From a virus, in the IMG/VR virus record IMGVR_UViG_3300046751_001135, positions 1 to 57,978 of that record: a stretch of DNA of 57,978 nucleotides. One strand, written 5' to 3'. Positions within the stretch are counted from its first letter, which is position 1; every line of letters begins with the position of its first letter. The notes under the pieces were generated by a model that did no database searches, had not been told where the DNA came from, and worked only from the letters and a program-made list of their open reading frames with translations. The position numbers and the translations under genes are program-made. Below, one piece after another: positions 8,317 to 16,539 of the stretch.

Positions 8317-8883
8317 ATGAGCGGAGAAGGTTTATCAGTAAGTTTTAAAAGAACATCAATGACTGCAAAGTCTAATCAAGAACTTCTTAAAGAGTTTCAA
8401 AAGATTATCTATGCGAGTCTTGTCACTAGGCACATGAAATGGTATGGCAAAGATCATAGTGTTGACATATTAGAGCATGGTGACGATAATCGACCAAAAT
8501 GGCAACAAAAATATGTTGCAATCAAAGATACTTTTCAATTTGAGATTAGTGTTTGTGAGTCTTGGTATGAAGATGTTGATCTTTACGAGTCACATGAGAG
8601 AGAAGATAGCTTTGTATCTCTTGCTAGAAAGTTTGCGAACGATAATGCTCTTATGTATTTTCCCGATGGTTTTCCTGCTGAATGGATAGAGCAAGAAACT
8701 ATTGATGGAGAAAAACATTGGAATCATTATAATGTAAAACCCGATGATAAAAACATCGACAAGATATGTGATGTATGGTATCGTTATGGAGTAATGAAAT
8801 TACAAGCATTTGATGAGAAAGTTGAATCTGAACTTTGGTATGAAGCTAGAGACAAAATAAAAGAATTAATGGAAGTAAAATGA
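8317..8883 (+). CDS. Hypothetical protein
   Basis: 188 residues, acidic, Trp- and Tyr-rich, soluble. No recognised domain. First gene of a three-gene operon; its stop overlaps the next ATG (ATGA). Confidence 0.6.
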   Translation: MSGEGLSVSFKRTSMTAKSNQELLKEFQKIIYASLVTRHMKWYGKDHSVDILEHGDDNRPKWQQKYVAIKDTFQFEISVCESWYEDVDLYESHEREDSFVSLARKFANDNALMYFPDGFPAEWIEQETIDGEKHWNHYNVKPDDKNIDKICDVWYRYGVMKLQAFDEKVESELWYEARDKIKELMEVK

Positions 8884-9077
8884 GTCTTATCTCTTACATT
8901 GCAGTTGATTGGGATAAACCAAATCCAATTTTACCTAAAAGACCAATCCTATTAACAAAATGGGAAGCATTTAATTTAAATAAGCAATTATTATTAAATG
9001 GCGAAAAGAAAAGATATGTTAGAGAAGAACTTGCATTAACCTTAAAAAACGTAAACAAAAATGAGTGCAAAAAATAG
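8880..9077 (+). CDS. Hypothetical small basic protein
   Basis: 65 residues. ATGA coupling to the preceding gene and a 17-base overlap with the next one. Not recognised. Confidence 0.55.
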   Translation: MSLISYIAVDWDKPNPILPKRPILLTKWEAFNLNKQLLLNGEKKRYVREELALTLKNVNKNECKK

Positions 9078-9339
9078 TCATTTAACAATTAGAGAAGATT
9101 TAGTTGAAGAAGGTTTGTCCGTACCTGTTTGGTTTCTTGATTACAAAGAAGATACTCATGTAGAAGATACTCCTACATTAGATATTGATTGCGATTATTG
9201 TACGGATGGAGAAGAGTTAAATGATTGGGGTGCAAATATTATAGTAAAGATTACTGATCCCACTCAAAAAGATCAATATGGCAACCCTTGGAAAGATAGA
9301 TTAGCTTTTGCAATATCAGCGGGTTTTGATTGGAATTAA
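9061..9339 (+). CDS. Hypothetical acidic protein
   Basis: 92 residues, very acidic, with a D-x-D-C-D-Y-C cluster in the middle and a DWN C-terminus. Not recognised. Last gene of the 8317 operon. Confidence 0.55.
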   Translation: MSAKNSHLTIREDLVEEGLSVPVWFLDYKEDTHVEDTPTLDIDCDYCTDGEELNDWGANIIVKITDPTQKDQYGNPWKDRLAFAISAGFDWN

Positions 9340-9393
9340 ATTTTGATTTTTAAAGTTTATTAATTATTATATAATATAACAACTATATTATAT

Positions 9394-10071
9394 ATGAAAA
9401 AAAAAGGTCTATTCATTAGTATTCCAAAAAATGCCTCAAGAACTATTCAAAGAATGTTAAATTGTGCATTAGTAGATGGAAACTCACAAAAAGTTATCGC
9501 TCAAGTTTTAGAGCAAAATTTCATATCAGATAATCATTGCAGAGCTTCTGTAATGAAGGAGAGGTATGGAGTGCATTTTGACAACTCCTTAAAGTTTTGT
9601 GTTATACGTGATCCTTACGAAAGAGCAAAGAGTTGGTATCTTTATCATAAAGAATTAGGGGCTAAACCTTATACTATTTTAAACTTTAATAATTGGATTT
9701 TAGCTGATTGCCCCCATCATTGGGGTTTTCAAAATGGTACTTTTTATTCAAAGTATTCTTTCCCTTTAAACAAAAGAAGAGACTCTAATTACAATCCAAT
9801 TCATCAACATATTTTTGTTTGTGATGATAAGGATAATCTGATTGTTGACAGAATCTTAACAATGAAAACCCTTCAAGAAGATTTAGCTAAAATATCTAAT
9901 GAGTTAGGTTATCCAATTAATTTGGAACAGAAGAAGGTTAACACAACAAAAACAAAAAAATCTTCTGTTAATTTCTCCAAAGAGGCTAAAAAACATTTAA
10001 GAAAACTGCTAAGTAAAGATTTTGAAATCTTTAATTTTGAAAATCTTTTTGATATGGATGATAATTTATGA
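9394..10071 (+). CDS. Sulfotransferase-family protein
   Basis: 225 residues with both PAPS-binding elements of the carbohydrate sulfotransferase fold: the 5'-phosphosulfate loop ISIPKNASRT (residues about 8-17) and the 3'-phosphate segment CVIRDPYERAKSW (about 69-81). It would transfer sulfate from PAPS to a hydroxyl or amine, probably on a glycan. It has no signal peptide, so it acts in the cytoplasm. A second, unrelated-looking sulfotransferase is at 51418. The ATG follows an AT-rich stretch ending TATATTATAT, with no clear ribosome-binding site. Confidence 0.8.
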   Translation: MKKKGLFISIPKNASRTIQRMLNCALVDGNSQKVIAQVLEQNFISDNHCRASVMKERYGVHFDNSLKFCVIRDPYERAKSWYLYHKELGAKPYTILNFNNWILADCPHHWGFQNGTFYSKYSFPLNKRRDSNYNPIHQHIFVCDDKDNLIVDRILTMKTLQEDLAKISNELGYPINLEQKKVNTTKTKKSSVNFSKEAKKHLRKLLSKDFEIFNFENLFDMDDNL

Positions 10072-10340
10072 TTGAGCAAATGTCTGAAGATATTTTCTTT
10101 GGAAGAGGTTACTCAAAAGGTTATTCCGACGCTCAAGAAAATCTTTCTAAAAAGTATAATTCCATCATCAAAGATTTTAAATTTAATTATTTTTGGCGCT
10201 CCACAGAAGAAGAGTCTCCACCAAATAACTCTCTTTTGGTTTTTTATTCCAAAAAAGATGGTTATTTTATTTGCGGTTTAAATCCCTCAAAAGATAATTC
10301 AGCGGAATATTGGATGGAAATACAACCGATAAAAAAATGA
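10068..10340 (+). CDS. Small DUF551-like protein
   Basis: 90 residues. The C-terminal half has the W-R-S-T-E-E-E-x-P-P...LLVFY pattern of the short DUF551 family, common in phages and of unknown function. ATGA coupling to the sulfotransferase gene and to the next gene. Confidence 0.55.
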   Translation: MIEQMSEDIFFGRGYSKGYSDAQENLSKKYNSIIKDFKFNYFWRSTEEESPPNNSLLVFYSKKDGYFICGLNPSKDNSAEYWMEIQPIKK

Positions 10341-10579
10341 ATCCTCTTTTTCCAAACAAAAGAGAACCCGAAGTACCGCCCGATACGTGTCCATATATAA
10401 ATTTCATTCAAGAAGTTCTTGAACAAATAAAAAATAAATCTAAATCAGAAACAATAGATTCTCAAATACAATTAGTAAATGACACTCTTGAGTACATTAG
10501 AGAAGCTAATTCGTCCTTGAGAGAGTGTGGAAGGTTTTGGAAACGTAAGTATGACAATAAAGGTAAAAGAAAGTCTTGA
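10337..10579 (+). CDS. Hypothetical protein with PDTCPYI motif
   Basis: 80 residues from ATG 10337, chosen for its ATGA overlap with the previous stop over the upstream ATG 10310. It has a Pro-rich start, then PPDTCPYINF and a long helix. Its TGA stop forms part of the next -35 box. Confidence 0.55.
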   Translation: MNPLFPNKREPEVPPDTCPYINFIQEVLEQIKNKSKSETIDSQIQLVNDTLEYIREANSSLRECGRFWKRKYDNKGKRKS

Positions 10580-10604
10580 CTCTCTGTATGATATTTTGTA
10601 TATT
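10576..10604 (+). promoter_or_regulatory. Promoter overlapping a stop codon
   Basis: TTGACT (10576-10581), 17 bp, TATATT (10599-10604). The start ATG is 13 bases downstream, so a short leader is possible. Confidence 0.6.
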
Positions 10605-10617
10605 ATACTTCCGCAAC

Positions 10618-10899
10618 ATGAAAACCTTACATAATACTAAAAATTGCAATTACAGAAGATTTTTGCACAAAAAATTAAAGCACGGCAAAATAAGTGGCAA
10701 GTTTTATAAGTTTCTTTACAGAAACTTCCCCTATCGAGTTACCGCAAGAGAAGTGCAAGTTTGCGTTCAAAAAGTTCTTTATGGTGACATGAATGAAAAC
10801 AAAGCTATTGCAATATTAAAAAATCAAGGCAATGAACTTAGAAGGCAAAGAGAAATGGCAAAATCAAATTGGGAGTGTAGAAAAAAAATTGAAAAATAA
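10618..10899 (+). CDS. Hypothetical very basic protein
   Basis: 93 residues from ATG 10618, preferred because the upstream TTG/ATG options lie within the promoter. Rich in Lys and Arg; a nucleic-acid-binding role is possible but unproven. Confidence 0.55.
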   Translation: MKTLHNTKNCNYRRFLHKKLKHGKISGKFYKFLYRNFPYRVTAREVQVCVQKVLYGDMNENKAIAILKNQGNELRRQREMAKSNWECRKKIEK

Positions 10900-10969
10900 A
10901 ATTAACGAAATAAAAGTTCTATTTGGAGCATTAGGGGTGTTTTTTCTCTTGATTTGCTTTCAAATATAG
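10889..10969 (+). CDS. Putative micro membrane peptide, TTG start
   Basis: A TTG overlapping the previous gene's end opens a 26-codon frame: basic N-terminus then one hydrophobic helix (VLFGALGVFFLLICFQI). Speculative. It resembles the other micro membrane peptides. Confidence 0.25.
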   Translation: MKNKINEIKVLFGALGVFFLLICFQI

Positions 10970-10977
10970 TATATACT
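10949..10977 (+). promoter_or_regulatory. Promoter of 10986 operon
   Basis: TTGATT (10949-10954), 17 bp, TATACT (10972-10977), ATG 8 bases later. Confidence 0.6.
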
Positions 10978-10985
10978 AACAGGTA

Positions 10986-11231
10986 ATGAATAAAGAATTA
11001 TATAATATGTTAAAAACTTCAGCGGAAGCTGATATAGCTAAAGCAAAATTAAGTTTGAAATTATTAGGGGAAATACCAATTGGTATTGGAGATCATTCAA
11101 CTACTGATTTTTATAAAAATGCGGAAGAATCTCTATCATTATTAGATGATGCCGAAAGCAGGTTAGAGACATTGAATCAATTTGTTAAATCCCTTGAAAT
11201 ACCTATAAACAATGAAAGAGATAATACTTAA
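10986..11231 (+). CDS. Hypothetical helical protein
   Basis: 81 residues, helical with a heptad-like C-terminal half (ESLSLLDDAESRLETLNQFV). First gene of a chain of five overlapping or closely spaced small genes (to 12290). Confidence 0.55.
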   Translation: MNKELYNMLKTSAEADIAKAKLSLKLLGEIPIGIGDHSTTDFYKNAEESLSLLDDAESRLETLNQFVKSLEIPINNERDNT

Positions 11232-11421
11232 TACTTTAAAGGAAATAGCTTGTGCCAACACAGGTACTTGTCAAATTAATTTGCAATCCGAATCTGCTCA
11301 AGAAATGATTGCTAATAAATTACTTGACAAACTAGAGCCTTTTGTTCAAAATGAAACAATGCAAATAGTTGAAGATATTATTTTATCAAATGGAGATTAT
11401 GTAGGAGAAGTTCATGAATGA
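11212..11421 (+). CDS. Hypothetical small acidic protein
   Basis: 69 residues. Overlaps the previous gene by 20 bases and the next by 8. Not recognised. Confidence 0.55.
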   Translation: MKEIILNTLKEIACANTGTCQINLQSESAQEMIANKLLDKLEPFVQNETMQIVEDIILSNGDYVGEVHE

Positions 11422-11635
11422 GGAACATATAAAGTCTATTGTTGATGCAAACATACTTATCATTGAAGATATGCTTAATAATGGAAATCTTTCAGTTGAA
11501 GAATTACAAAGGGTTTCCAACAGAATGGGTGATTTAATTGAAAATCTTTCTTTTTGGTTTGAGCAGAATAATTCTGATAGGTTTTTTTATGAATTAAAAA
11601 TATATTTAAATTGGTTGTTAGAAAATTATTCTTGA
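11414..11635 (+). CDS. Hypothetical small helical protein
   Basis: 73 residues, acidic N-terminus, hydrophobic aromatic C-terminus (YELKIYLNWLLENYS). Not recognised. The next ATG follows its stop by one base. Confidence 0.55.
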   Translation: MNEEHIKSIVDANILIIEDMLNNGNLSVEELQRVSNRMGDLIENLSFWFEQNNSDRFFYELKIYLNWLLENYS

Positions 11636-11636
11636 T

Positions 11637-11969
11637 ATGGCTTGTAAAGATGAGAATTGCGTTTGTAATGATAATAAAAATAAAAATATGGACACAATAG
11701 ATAAAATTAGAAAAATTCGATCTGAACGAGTAGAGCAATTAAAAGAAAACATTCGTGAATTCAACCCCGAAGCATTGCTCGCAGATGGGCATGATCATGC
11801 AATTATGGGTTATTCTAGCGATGGCAGAGTTGTTTATTCTACTGACCAAATCATAGGGGGATTAATAAATGAAGGCATGAGTGAAGAAGACGCAAGAGAT
11901 TTTTTCCATTTTAATATTGAAGGCGCTTATGTTGGCGAATACACTCCAATTTATATGTATGAGGAATAA
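11637..11969 (+). CDS. Conserved phage hypothetical (EALLADG-GAYVGE type)
   Basis: 110 residues. After a Cys-rich start (C-x4-C-x-C) the protein contains FNPEALLADGHDHAIMGY, the MSEEDARDFFHFN helix and GAYVGEYTPI, a pattern I recognise from many unrelated tailed phages with no assigned function. An internal ATG before DTIDKI is an alternative start that removes the Cys-rich part. Confidence 0.6.
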   Translation: MACKDENCVCNDNKNKNMDTIDKIRKIRSERVEQLKENIREFNPEALLADGHDHAIMGYSSDGRVVYSTDQIIGGLINEGMSEEDARDFFHFNIEGAYVGEYTPIYMYEE

Positions 11970-11972
11970 CTA

Positions 11973-12290
11973 ATGTGGAATTACAGAATAATTAAAGACG
12001 AAAATGGCTATGGTCTTTATGAAGTTATGTATAATGACGATGGAGAAATTTTTGCTCATTCTGAAAAACCCGAAATAATAGGTGAAAGCCCCGAAGATTT
12101 ACTTGAATCTTTGCAATTAATGCTTAAAGATGTAAAAAAACATTTTAATTATTTCTTTCCGTGTGAAATTAATGAGGAAAAAATATTAAAACTTGGCAAA
12201 ATAAAATTCGCAAAGCCATGTGAAGACTTTGAAAAAAGCGAAGCTATAACTTATGAAGAGTTTAAAAATATACTTGACAAATTAGAATAG
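11973..12290 (+). CDS. Conserved phage hypothetical (WNYRIIK type)
   Basis: 105 residues starting MWNYRIIKDENGYGLYEV, with the GEIFAHSEKPEI and DLLESLQLML segments of a small family seen across phages and bacteria, function unknown. Its last codons (CTT GAC AAA) encode both LDK and the -35 box of the next promoter. Confidence 0.6.
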   Translation: MWNYRIIKDENGYGLYEVMYNDDGEIFAHSEKPEIIGESPEDLLESLQLMLKDVKKHFNYFFPCEINEEKILKLGKIKFAKPCEDFEKSEAITYEEFKNILDKLE

Positions 12291-12302
12291 CTATAATAGT
12301 AT
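12274..12302 (+). promoter_or_regulatory. Leaderless promoter inside the end of a gene
   Basis: TTGACA (12274-12279) within coding sequence, 17 bp, TAGTAT (12297-12302), ATG 7 bases later. Confidence 0.7.
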
Positions 12303-12309
12303 TTTAGCT

Positions 12310-12528
12310 ATGAAAACATTTGAAATAGAAATAGCAAGCACAACTTATCGCACTTATCTTGTTGATTCGGAATCGGAAGATGATGCAGTTATTAAAGCTT
12401 TTAATGAGATGGATGCTGATTATGAAGTAAGCAAAGCATGGAGACAAAATGCTGAAGTTAGTTTTATAGAAGAGAGAGAAAAGCCTAAAGATGATTCGGA
12501 GCTTGACAAATTAAACCAAGACTTATAA
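12310..12528 (+). CDS. Hypothetical small acidic protein
   Basis: 72 residues, beta-alpha pattern with a SESEDDAVIKAF segment like small stress-type phage proteins. The C-terminus ELDKLNQDL is shared with the protein at 14259 and encodes the next promoter. Confidence 0.55.
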   Translation: MKTFEIEIASTTYRTYLVDSESEDDAVIKAFNEMDADYEVSKAWRQNAEVSFIEEREKPKDDSELDKLNQDL

Positions 12529-12531
12529 GGT
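12503..12531 (+). promoter_or_regulatory. Leaderless promoter inside the end of a gene
   Basis: TTGACA (12503-12508), 17 bp, TAAGGT (12526-12531; it includes the TAA stop), ATG 6 bases later. Confidence 0.75.
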
Positions 12532-12537
12532 AAAGAT

Positions 12538-12828
12538 ATGAATAAATACGAAGAAGCACAAAAAATAGATAGTTTGTTTGAAGTTGAAAGTGGATTAGAT
12601 ACTCGCCTTTTTGAGTTGGCGGGTTATCCTCTCATTGAAGACCTTGTGGAAAAAATGTTTCAATTAAAAGAGGAGATGAACAAGAGACTTAATGACAGAG
12701 CAAAACTTTTAGGTATAGGTGGAGAGTTTGGTGTTGCTCCACCCGATACATCTCATTTAAATAATGATGATTTTGGTGCATTTATTAGAGGCGAAATGAC
12801 GCAAGAACAAGTGGAAGCAAAAAGATGA
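12538..12828 (+). CDS. Hypothetical protein
   Basis: 96 residues, helical, acidic. Not recognised. Leaderless start; ATGA coupling to the next gene. Confidence 0.55.
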   Translation: MNKYEEAQKIDSLFEVESGLDTRLFELAGYPLIEDLVEKMFQLKEEMNKRLNDRAKLLGIGGEFGVAPPDTSHLNNDDFGAFIRGEMTQEQVEAKR

Positions 12829-12980
12829 AAATGATTCGCACAATAATTAATTGGTTTTATCGCAGAAAAGATACTCGTTCATCTAAAAAGAAAATGGATA
12901 AAATAATGAGTGAAGTTAATGGCGACTTCATGGATTACGATGGCATGGGAAACTATGGTAGATTTCCACCGAAAAAATAA
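12825..12980 (+). CDS. Hypothetical small basic protein
   Basis: 51 residues, ATGA overlap with the previous gene. Basic N-terminal helix (MIRTIINWFYRRK), then a Gly/Asp-rich tail. Not recognised. Confidence 0.5.
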   Translation: MKMIRTIINWFYRRKDTRSSKKKMDKIMSEVNGDFMDYDGMGNYGRFPPKK

Positions 12981-12984
12981 ACGC

Positions 12985-13013
12985 TTGACAATAATAAATA
13001 ATTCACATAAGGG
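12985..13013 (+). promoter_or_regulatory. Leaderless promoter of HNH gene
   Basis: TTGACA (12985-12990), 17 bp, TAAGGG (13008-13013). The second of two close ATGs (13020) is at the standard 6-base distance. Confidence 0.65.
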
Positions 13014-13019
13014 ATGAGC

Positions 13020-13877
13020 ATGAAAAAGAAAAGAGGTTCTATTAAAACATCTATAAAAGACATTATAGAATATTGGATGAATTCGCCAAAATATGCAAAT
13101 GGTGACGAGGTTGGAATGGCAATAGATCAAGCTGATTTAGATGTAGATGGGGGTAGGTGTTGGAGATGTGGAACGACAAAAAATATTCAAAGATGTCATA
13201 TAATTCCACATTCTCAAGAGGGAAAAGATGAACCTAGTAATCTATTATTATTATGCAGAGATTGCCATAATGATGCTCCTAATGTATCAAATGCTACTGC
13301 TGAAGATTTTTTTAATTGGATGAAGAATTCAAGACGATCATTAGAGCAATATTTAAATGAAAATGGTGCAGGATATTGGAATATGTTGGGTTCTTATCCC
13401 CCAAAAGGGCAAAGAGGAAATTTTTGGAACTTAAAAGTTATAGAAATAGGTATAAGAGATTTTGATTTTAATATAATTAAAGAAAAAGCTAAATTAAGTC
13501 TTCAATTTCATCGTTTAGTTAATAAAAAAAAACCTAATCCTGTGAATGTCGATTCTTTTGACGAAGAAAATGTAGAACTTATGTTTGCAACATCTGAAGT
13601 ATGGGATTGGATTATGTATTACATTGACGCAATAACTCAAGTTGGTCTTCATTTCAAACAAGAAGGTGAATTTAGTCAAGGGCAAGCTAATCTTCAATCA
13701 GAGGCTTTAGCAAATATAAATAACATAAAAAATATCAAATCTTTAATCGAAGATAAAGGTGATAATTTCATTTCTTATTTAAATGACATATTAGATGAAG
13801 AATCATTGAAAGAATTTAATGAAAAGTTAGGTTTTGATTTTTTCTTTAAAAAAGAGTTGACAACATCAATTGACTAA
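13020..13877 (+). CDS. HNH endonuclease
   Basis: 285 residues from ATG 13020; promoter spacing favours it over ATG 13014. An HNH nuclease core spans residues about 47-83: CWRC zinc pair, RCHIIPHS with the catalytic His (about 60), the Asn of the SNLLLLC segment and the closing C-x2-C-H. The 200-residue C-terminal part is helical, acidic and unrecognised. It could be a free-standing homing-type nuclease or a host-DNA degrading enzyme. It is monocistronic; the next promoter starts inside its last codons. Confidence 0.85.
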   Translation: MKKKRGSIKTSIKDIIEYWMNSPKYANGDEVGMAIDQADLDVDGGRCWRCGTTKNIQRCHIIPHSQEGKDEPSNLLLLCRDCHNDAPNVSNATAEDFFNWMKNSRRSLEQYLNENGAGYWNMLGSYPPKGQRGNFWNLKVIEIGIRDFDFNIIKEKAKLSLQFHRLVNKKKPNPVNVDSFDEENVELMFATSEVWDWIMYYIDAITQVGLHFKQEGEFSQGQANLQSEALANINNIKNIKSLIEDKGDNFISYLNDILDEESLKEFNEKLGFDFFFKKELTTSID

Positions 13878-13885
13878 TATAAGGT
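13857..13885 (+). promoter_or_regulatory. Leaderless promoter inside HNH gene end
   Basis: TTGACA (13857-13862), 17 bp, TAAGGT (13880-13885), ATG 6 bases later. Confidence 0.75.
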
Positions 13886-13891
13886 ATAGAC

Positions 13892-14269
13892 ATGAAAGAA
13901 ATTATAGGAGACGATTATCCAACTTACGAAGAATCTGTAAACATGAGTTTAGCTGAACAAAAAAAAGATTCAGCTTATGCTTACATGACGGAAGTAGAGC
14001 ATGAGATTAACAAGCAAAATATCGAAAGATTAATGAAAGAAAATTTTGAACTTAGACATCGTTTATCTTGTATTGCTGATGATATTGAAATTATCGACAG
14101 GCATATCCAAAATAATTGCAATAAAAGATTTAAAAGACCAAGTCGCAATAAGGATGGTAGTGTCTTTGCTGAACAAGCATGGCATAATATTACTAATGTG
14201 CAAATTGCTTGCGATTTAAATGATGACGAACCATTAGAGTGGGGCAGTAAAGTTAAAAATGAACATTGA
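13892..14269 (+). CDS. Hypothetical protein
   Basis: 125 residues, helical, charged; a central coiled-coil-like stretch (EINKQNIERLMKENFELRHR). Not recognised. Overlaps the next gene by 11 bases. Confidence 0.55.
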   Translation: MKEIIGDDYPTYEESVNMSLAEQKKDSAYAYMTEVEHEINKQNIERLMKENFELRHRLSCIADDIEIIDRHIQNNCNKRFKRPSRNKDGSVFAEQAWHNITNVQIACDLNDDEPLEWGSKVKNEH

Positions 14270-14453
14270 TTACAAATTACTAGAAGAACAAAGAAATCAT
14301 TTGCTATCAATTTTATGGCATGATGATAAAGGTGAAGGTATTTATGGATTACTTGATCAAGAAATGGGTTGGGGCATTGTTCATTTGCTAGACCATTTGC
14401 TTGACGAAAACTTAAAACAAGCAGAACTTGACAACTTAAATAAAGATTTATGA
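14259..14453 (+). CDS. Hypothetical small protein with ELDNLNKDL tail
   Basis: 64 residues. The C-terminal nonapeptide nearly matches that of the gene at 12310 because both embed a TTGACA box. Not otherwise recognised. Confidence 0.55.
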   Translation: MNIDYKLLEEQRNHLLSILWHDDKGEGIYGLLDQEMGWGIVHLLDHLLDENLKQAELDNLNKDL

Positions 14454-14617
14454 TAATTTTGCTTTCTAAAGTGTTATTTTATTTCGGGAACTTTATTAGT
14501 AAATTTTTATATTTTAATTGTTTTAGTTTTTTGTACCCCTGCTATAAAAAAATAATGATTTTAAGTTCTAAACTTGACAAAGATGGTAAAATATGGAAAG
14601 ATGTATATAAATCATGA
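14450..14617 (+). CDS. Small membrane protein (55 aa)
   Basis: ATGA overlap with both neighbours. Hydrophobic aromatic N-terminal half (LLSKVLFYFGNFISKFLYF), then a KLDKDGK tail that encodes a TTGACA. It is the only reading of the gap between the flanking genes. Confidence 0.4.
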   Translation: MIILLSKVLFYFGNFISKFLYFNCFSFLYPCYKKIMILSSKLDKDGKIWKDVYKS

Positions 14618-14940
14618 AAATATCAATTACAACAAATAATAAAGTATTTAGCGTGGAAGATGAATTCGGTTTCGACTCCACAAGCGTCGATGAGGCGGTA
14701 GAAATGTTTAAAGGTTTACTTGTATGTGCAGGATTTCATCCTAGTAATGTAGATGATGTATTCAATGTGGAATATACATGGTTCACGGAAGAAGAAAAAA
14801 ATGATAATATGCAAGGTCATCTTAAAAACGACAAATTTAACGAAGGTTATGCAAAAGGTTGGGATGATGCTCTCCATAATCAAAAAGTAGAAAAGTTTCA
14901 AGATGACTTGTATAAAAACATTGATGGAGAACATAACTGA
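14614..14940 (+). CDS. Hypothetical acidic protein
   Basis: 108 residues: an N-terminal beta stretch, a FGFDSTSVDEAVEMFKGLLVCAGFHPSN-type helix region (a pattern seen in small phage proteins), then GYAKGWDDAL near the end. Function unknown. Confidence 0.55.
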   Translation: MKISITTNNKVFSVEDEFGFDSTSVDEAVEMFKGLLVCAGFHPSNVDDVFNVEYTWFTEEEKNDNMQGHLKNDKFNEGYAKGWDDALHNQKVEKFQDDLYKNIDGEHN

Positions 14941-14948
14941 ATAAAATT

Positions 14949-15137
14949 ATGATTCAAATAGAAGACGCAAATCAAGAAAAGTATCACATAAATCCGAAGC
15001 AAGTCATTTATGTTAAAGAGAGGATGCACATGGGGAAAATGATGTATAAAATAATGCTTATAAATGGTGAGGCATTAATGACAGATAATGAACATGGAGC
15101 AAAATGTATTGTTAGGTCAATTAAATCAAGAAACTGA
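14949..15137 (+). CDS. Hypothetical small basic protein
   Basis: 62 residues, beta-rich. Not recognised. No clear ribosome-binding site. Confidence 0.5.
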   Translation: MIQIEDANQEKYHINPKQVIYVKERMHMGKMMYKIMLINGEALMTDNEHGAKCIVRSIKSRN

Positions 15138-15154
15138 ACAGAGGTAGAAAAATA

Positions 15155-15445
15155 ATGAAAGTAACAGAATTAGAAGTTAAAGAAAGTTTTGATGGTGAAT
15201 TGTATTTTCGGTTACCCGATGATTTGCTAGATAGATTAGGATGGAAAGTGGGGGATGAGCTAAAGTTTATCCCGCAAGACGAAGCGTTTATTATTAAAAA
15301 AGTGAAATACGAAACAATTGAGCTTGATTTTGATAATGAAGAATTATTAAAGTATATGATGCTTGCACATGAGCAAAATATTACATTTAATGAGCTTTGC
15401 GAGAGAGCAATAAAAGAAAAGCTAATTGCATTAGAAAATGATTGA
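15155..15445 (+). CDS. AbrB/SpoVT-like DNA-binding protein
   Basis: 96 residues. The N-terminal half (ELYFRLPDDLLDRLGWKVGD followed by ELKF) is the swapped-hairpin AbrB/MazE fold. The C-terminal half (LAHEQNITFNELCERAIKE) looks like a ribbon-helix-helix helix pair. It is probably a small transcription regulator or an antitoxin-like protein. It overlaps the following nuclease-like gene by 8 bases, so it may control that operon. Confidence 0.7.
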   Translation: MKVTELEVKESFDGELYFRLPDDLLDRLGWKVGDELKFIPQDEAFIIKKVKYETIELDFDNEELLKYMMLAHEQNITFNELCERAIKEKLIALEND

Positions 15446-15956
15446 AGTTTCTGTAAATAAAAATATTTTAGATGAGGCAAAATCTCGCAATCAAGAATTT
15501 TTTGTTAAGTTTGGAAATAGTGGAACTCATAGAGAGAACAAAGAACAAAGAATGACAGGTTATTTAGCCGAGGCTTGCATTAATGATCGTTTTAATGATT
15601 TTTCATATAGTGATCATTTTAATGTTGACTTTTTATTGGATGATAATACGATAGATTCTAAAGCTCAAGGTTGCAACTCAAAACCTCTTGATTATTATAG
15701 CGCAACACTTTATGAAGAACAAAAAAAAAGGAAAACAGATTATTATATATTCAGCAGAGTAAAAAAAGATTTTTCAAAAGTTTGGATATGTGGGATTATA
15801 TCAAAAATTAAATTTTTTAAAATTGCTAAATTAAAACCTAAAGGAACAAAAACACAAAATTTTGTATATGATCAATCAAGATATGAAGTTCAGTATAAAG
15901 ATTTAGCAGATATTAATGTTTTTTTAAAATGGTATAAAGGAGAATTAAATAAATGA
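15438..15956 (+). CDS. Putative PD-(D/E)XK-type nuclease
   Basis: 172 residues. The core fits a restriction-endonuclease-like fold: GYLAEACIND supplies the first acidic residue, FNVDFLL the Asp and TIDSKAQ the D-S-K equivalent of (D/E)XK (residues about 40-76). The C-terminal part is basic. Such proteins are frequent in phages and may cut host or unmodified DNA. Motif-level call only. Confidence 0.5.
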   Translation: MIEVSVNKNILDEAKSRNQEFFVKFGNSGTHRENKEQRMTGYLAEACINDRFNDFSYSDHFNVDFLLDDNTIDSKAQGCNSKPLDYYSATLYEEQKKRKTDYYIFSRVKKDFSKVWICGIISKIKFFKIAKLKPKGTKTQNFVYDQSRYEVQYKDLADINVFLKWYKGELNK

Positions 15957-16192
15957 AGAAAGAATATGCAGTAGGAATAAAAATCATCAATATGTTCTAT
16001 GTAGAGGCAGAAAGTCGAGACGAAGCAGAGCAAATAGTCAGAGAGTATGATCCATATAAAACTCTTGACGATTGTGATTTTAGTATTGAATATGCTGATC
16101 CTACAAATGGAGAAATCGCATGGAAAATAAAATCCAATGAAGTTGATTGGAAAAAGATTGATCCCAAAAATTTTGATAGAAAATATGAATAA
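15953..16192 (+). CDS. Hypothetical small protein
   Basis: 79 residues, ferredoxin-like pattern (VGIKIINMFYVEAESRDEAE) resembling other small phage proteins with an AESRDEA-type helix. ATGA overlap upstream. Confidence 0.5.
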   Translation: MKKEYAVGIKIINMFYVEAESRDEAEQIVREYDPYKTLDDCDFSIEYADPTNGEIAWKIKSNEVDWKKIDPKNFDRKYE

Positions 16193-16346
16193 AGAAAAAT
16201 TAAATAAAGAAATTCGTAAACTAGAGATTGAATTAGATTATATTGAAGCTAAAGAACCTCATAATATAAAATATATAATGCAATTAGAAAAAGATATAGA
16301 TAATTTATACAAACAATTAGAAGAATTAGAAGATGAAACTAACTAA
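16185..16346 (+). CDS. Small coiled-coil protein
   Basis: 53 residues from ATG 16185, which overlaps the preceding stop; the upstream ATG at 16137 would need a long overlap. One long charged heptad-rich helix. Confidence 0.5.
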   Translation: MNKEKLNKEIRKLEIELDYIEAKEPHNIKYIMQLEKDIDNLYKQLEELEDETN

Positions 16347-16536
16347 ATATCAAAAAGCTAGATTACTTGAACACGAATGGGATGTAATCACAACTAAAAA
16401 TGGAGAAAATTGTGCATGGATTAGCATTGCTCCCGAAGATGGAGAAATTTTTCAAGCCTGTCTTGATGTTTTTGGGTTGACAGGAGATGGTGAAGATGTC
16501 AAACTATTGGTAGTAGCAACTAACGAAGGAGATTAA
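16333..16536 (+). CDS. Hypothetical small protein
   Basis: 67 residues, acidic C-terminal half. Overlaps the preceding gene by 14 bases. Not recognised. Confidence 0.5.
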   Translation: MKLTKYQKARLLEHEWDVITTKNGENCAWISIAPEDGEIFQACLDVFGLTGDGEDVKLLVVATNEGD

Positions 16537-16539
16537 AAT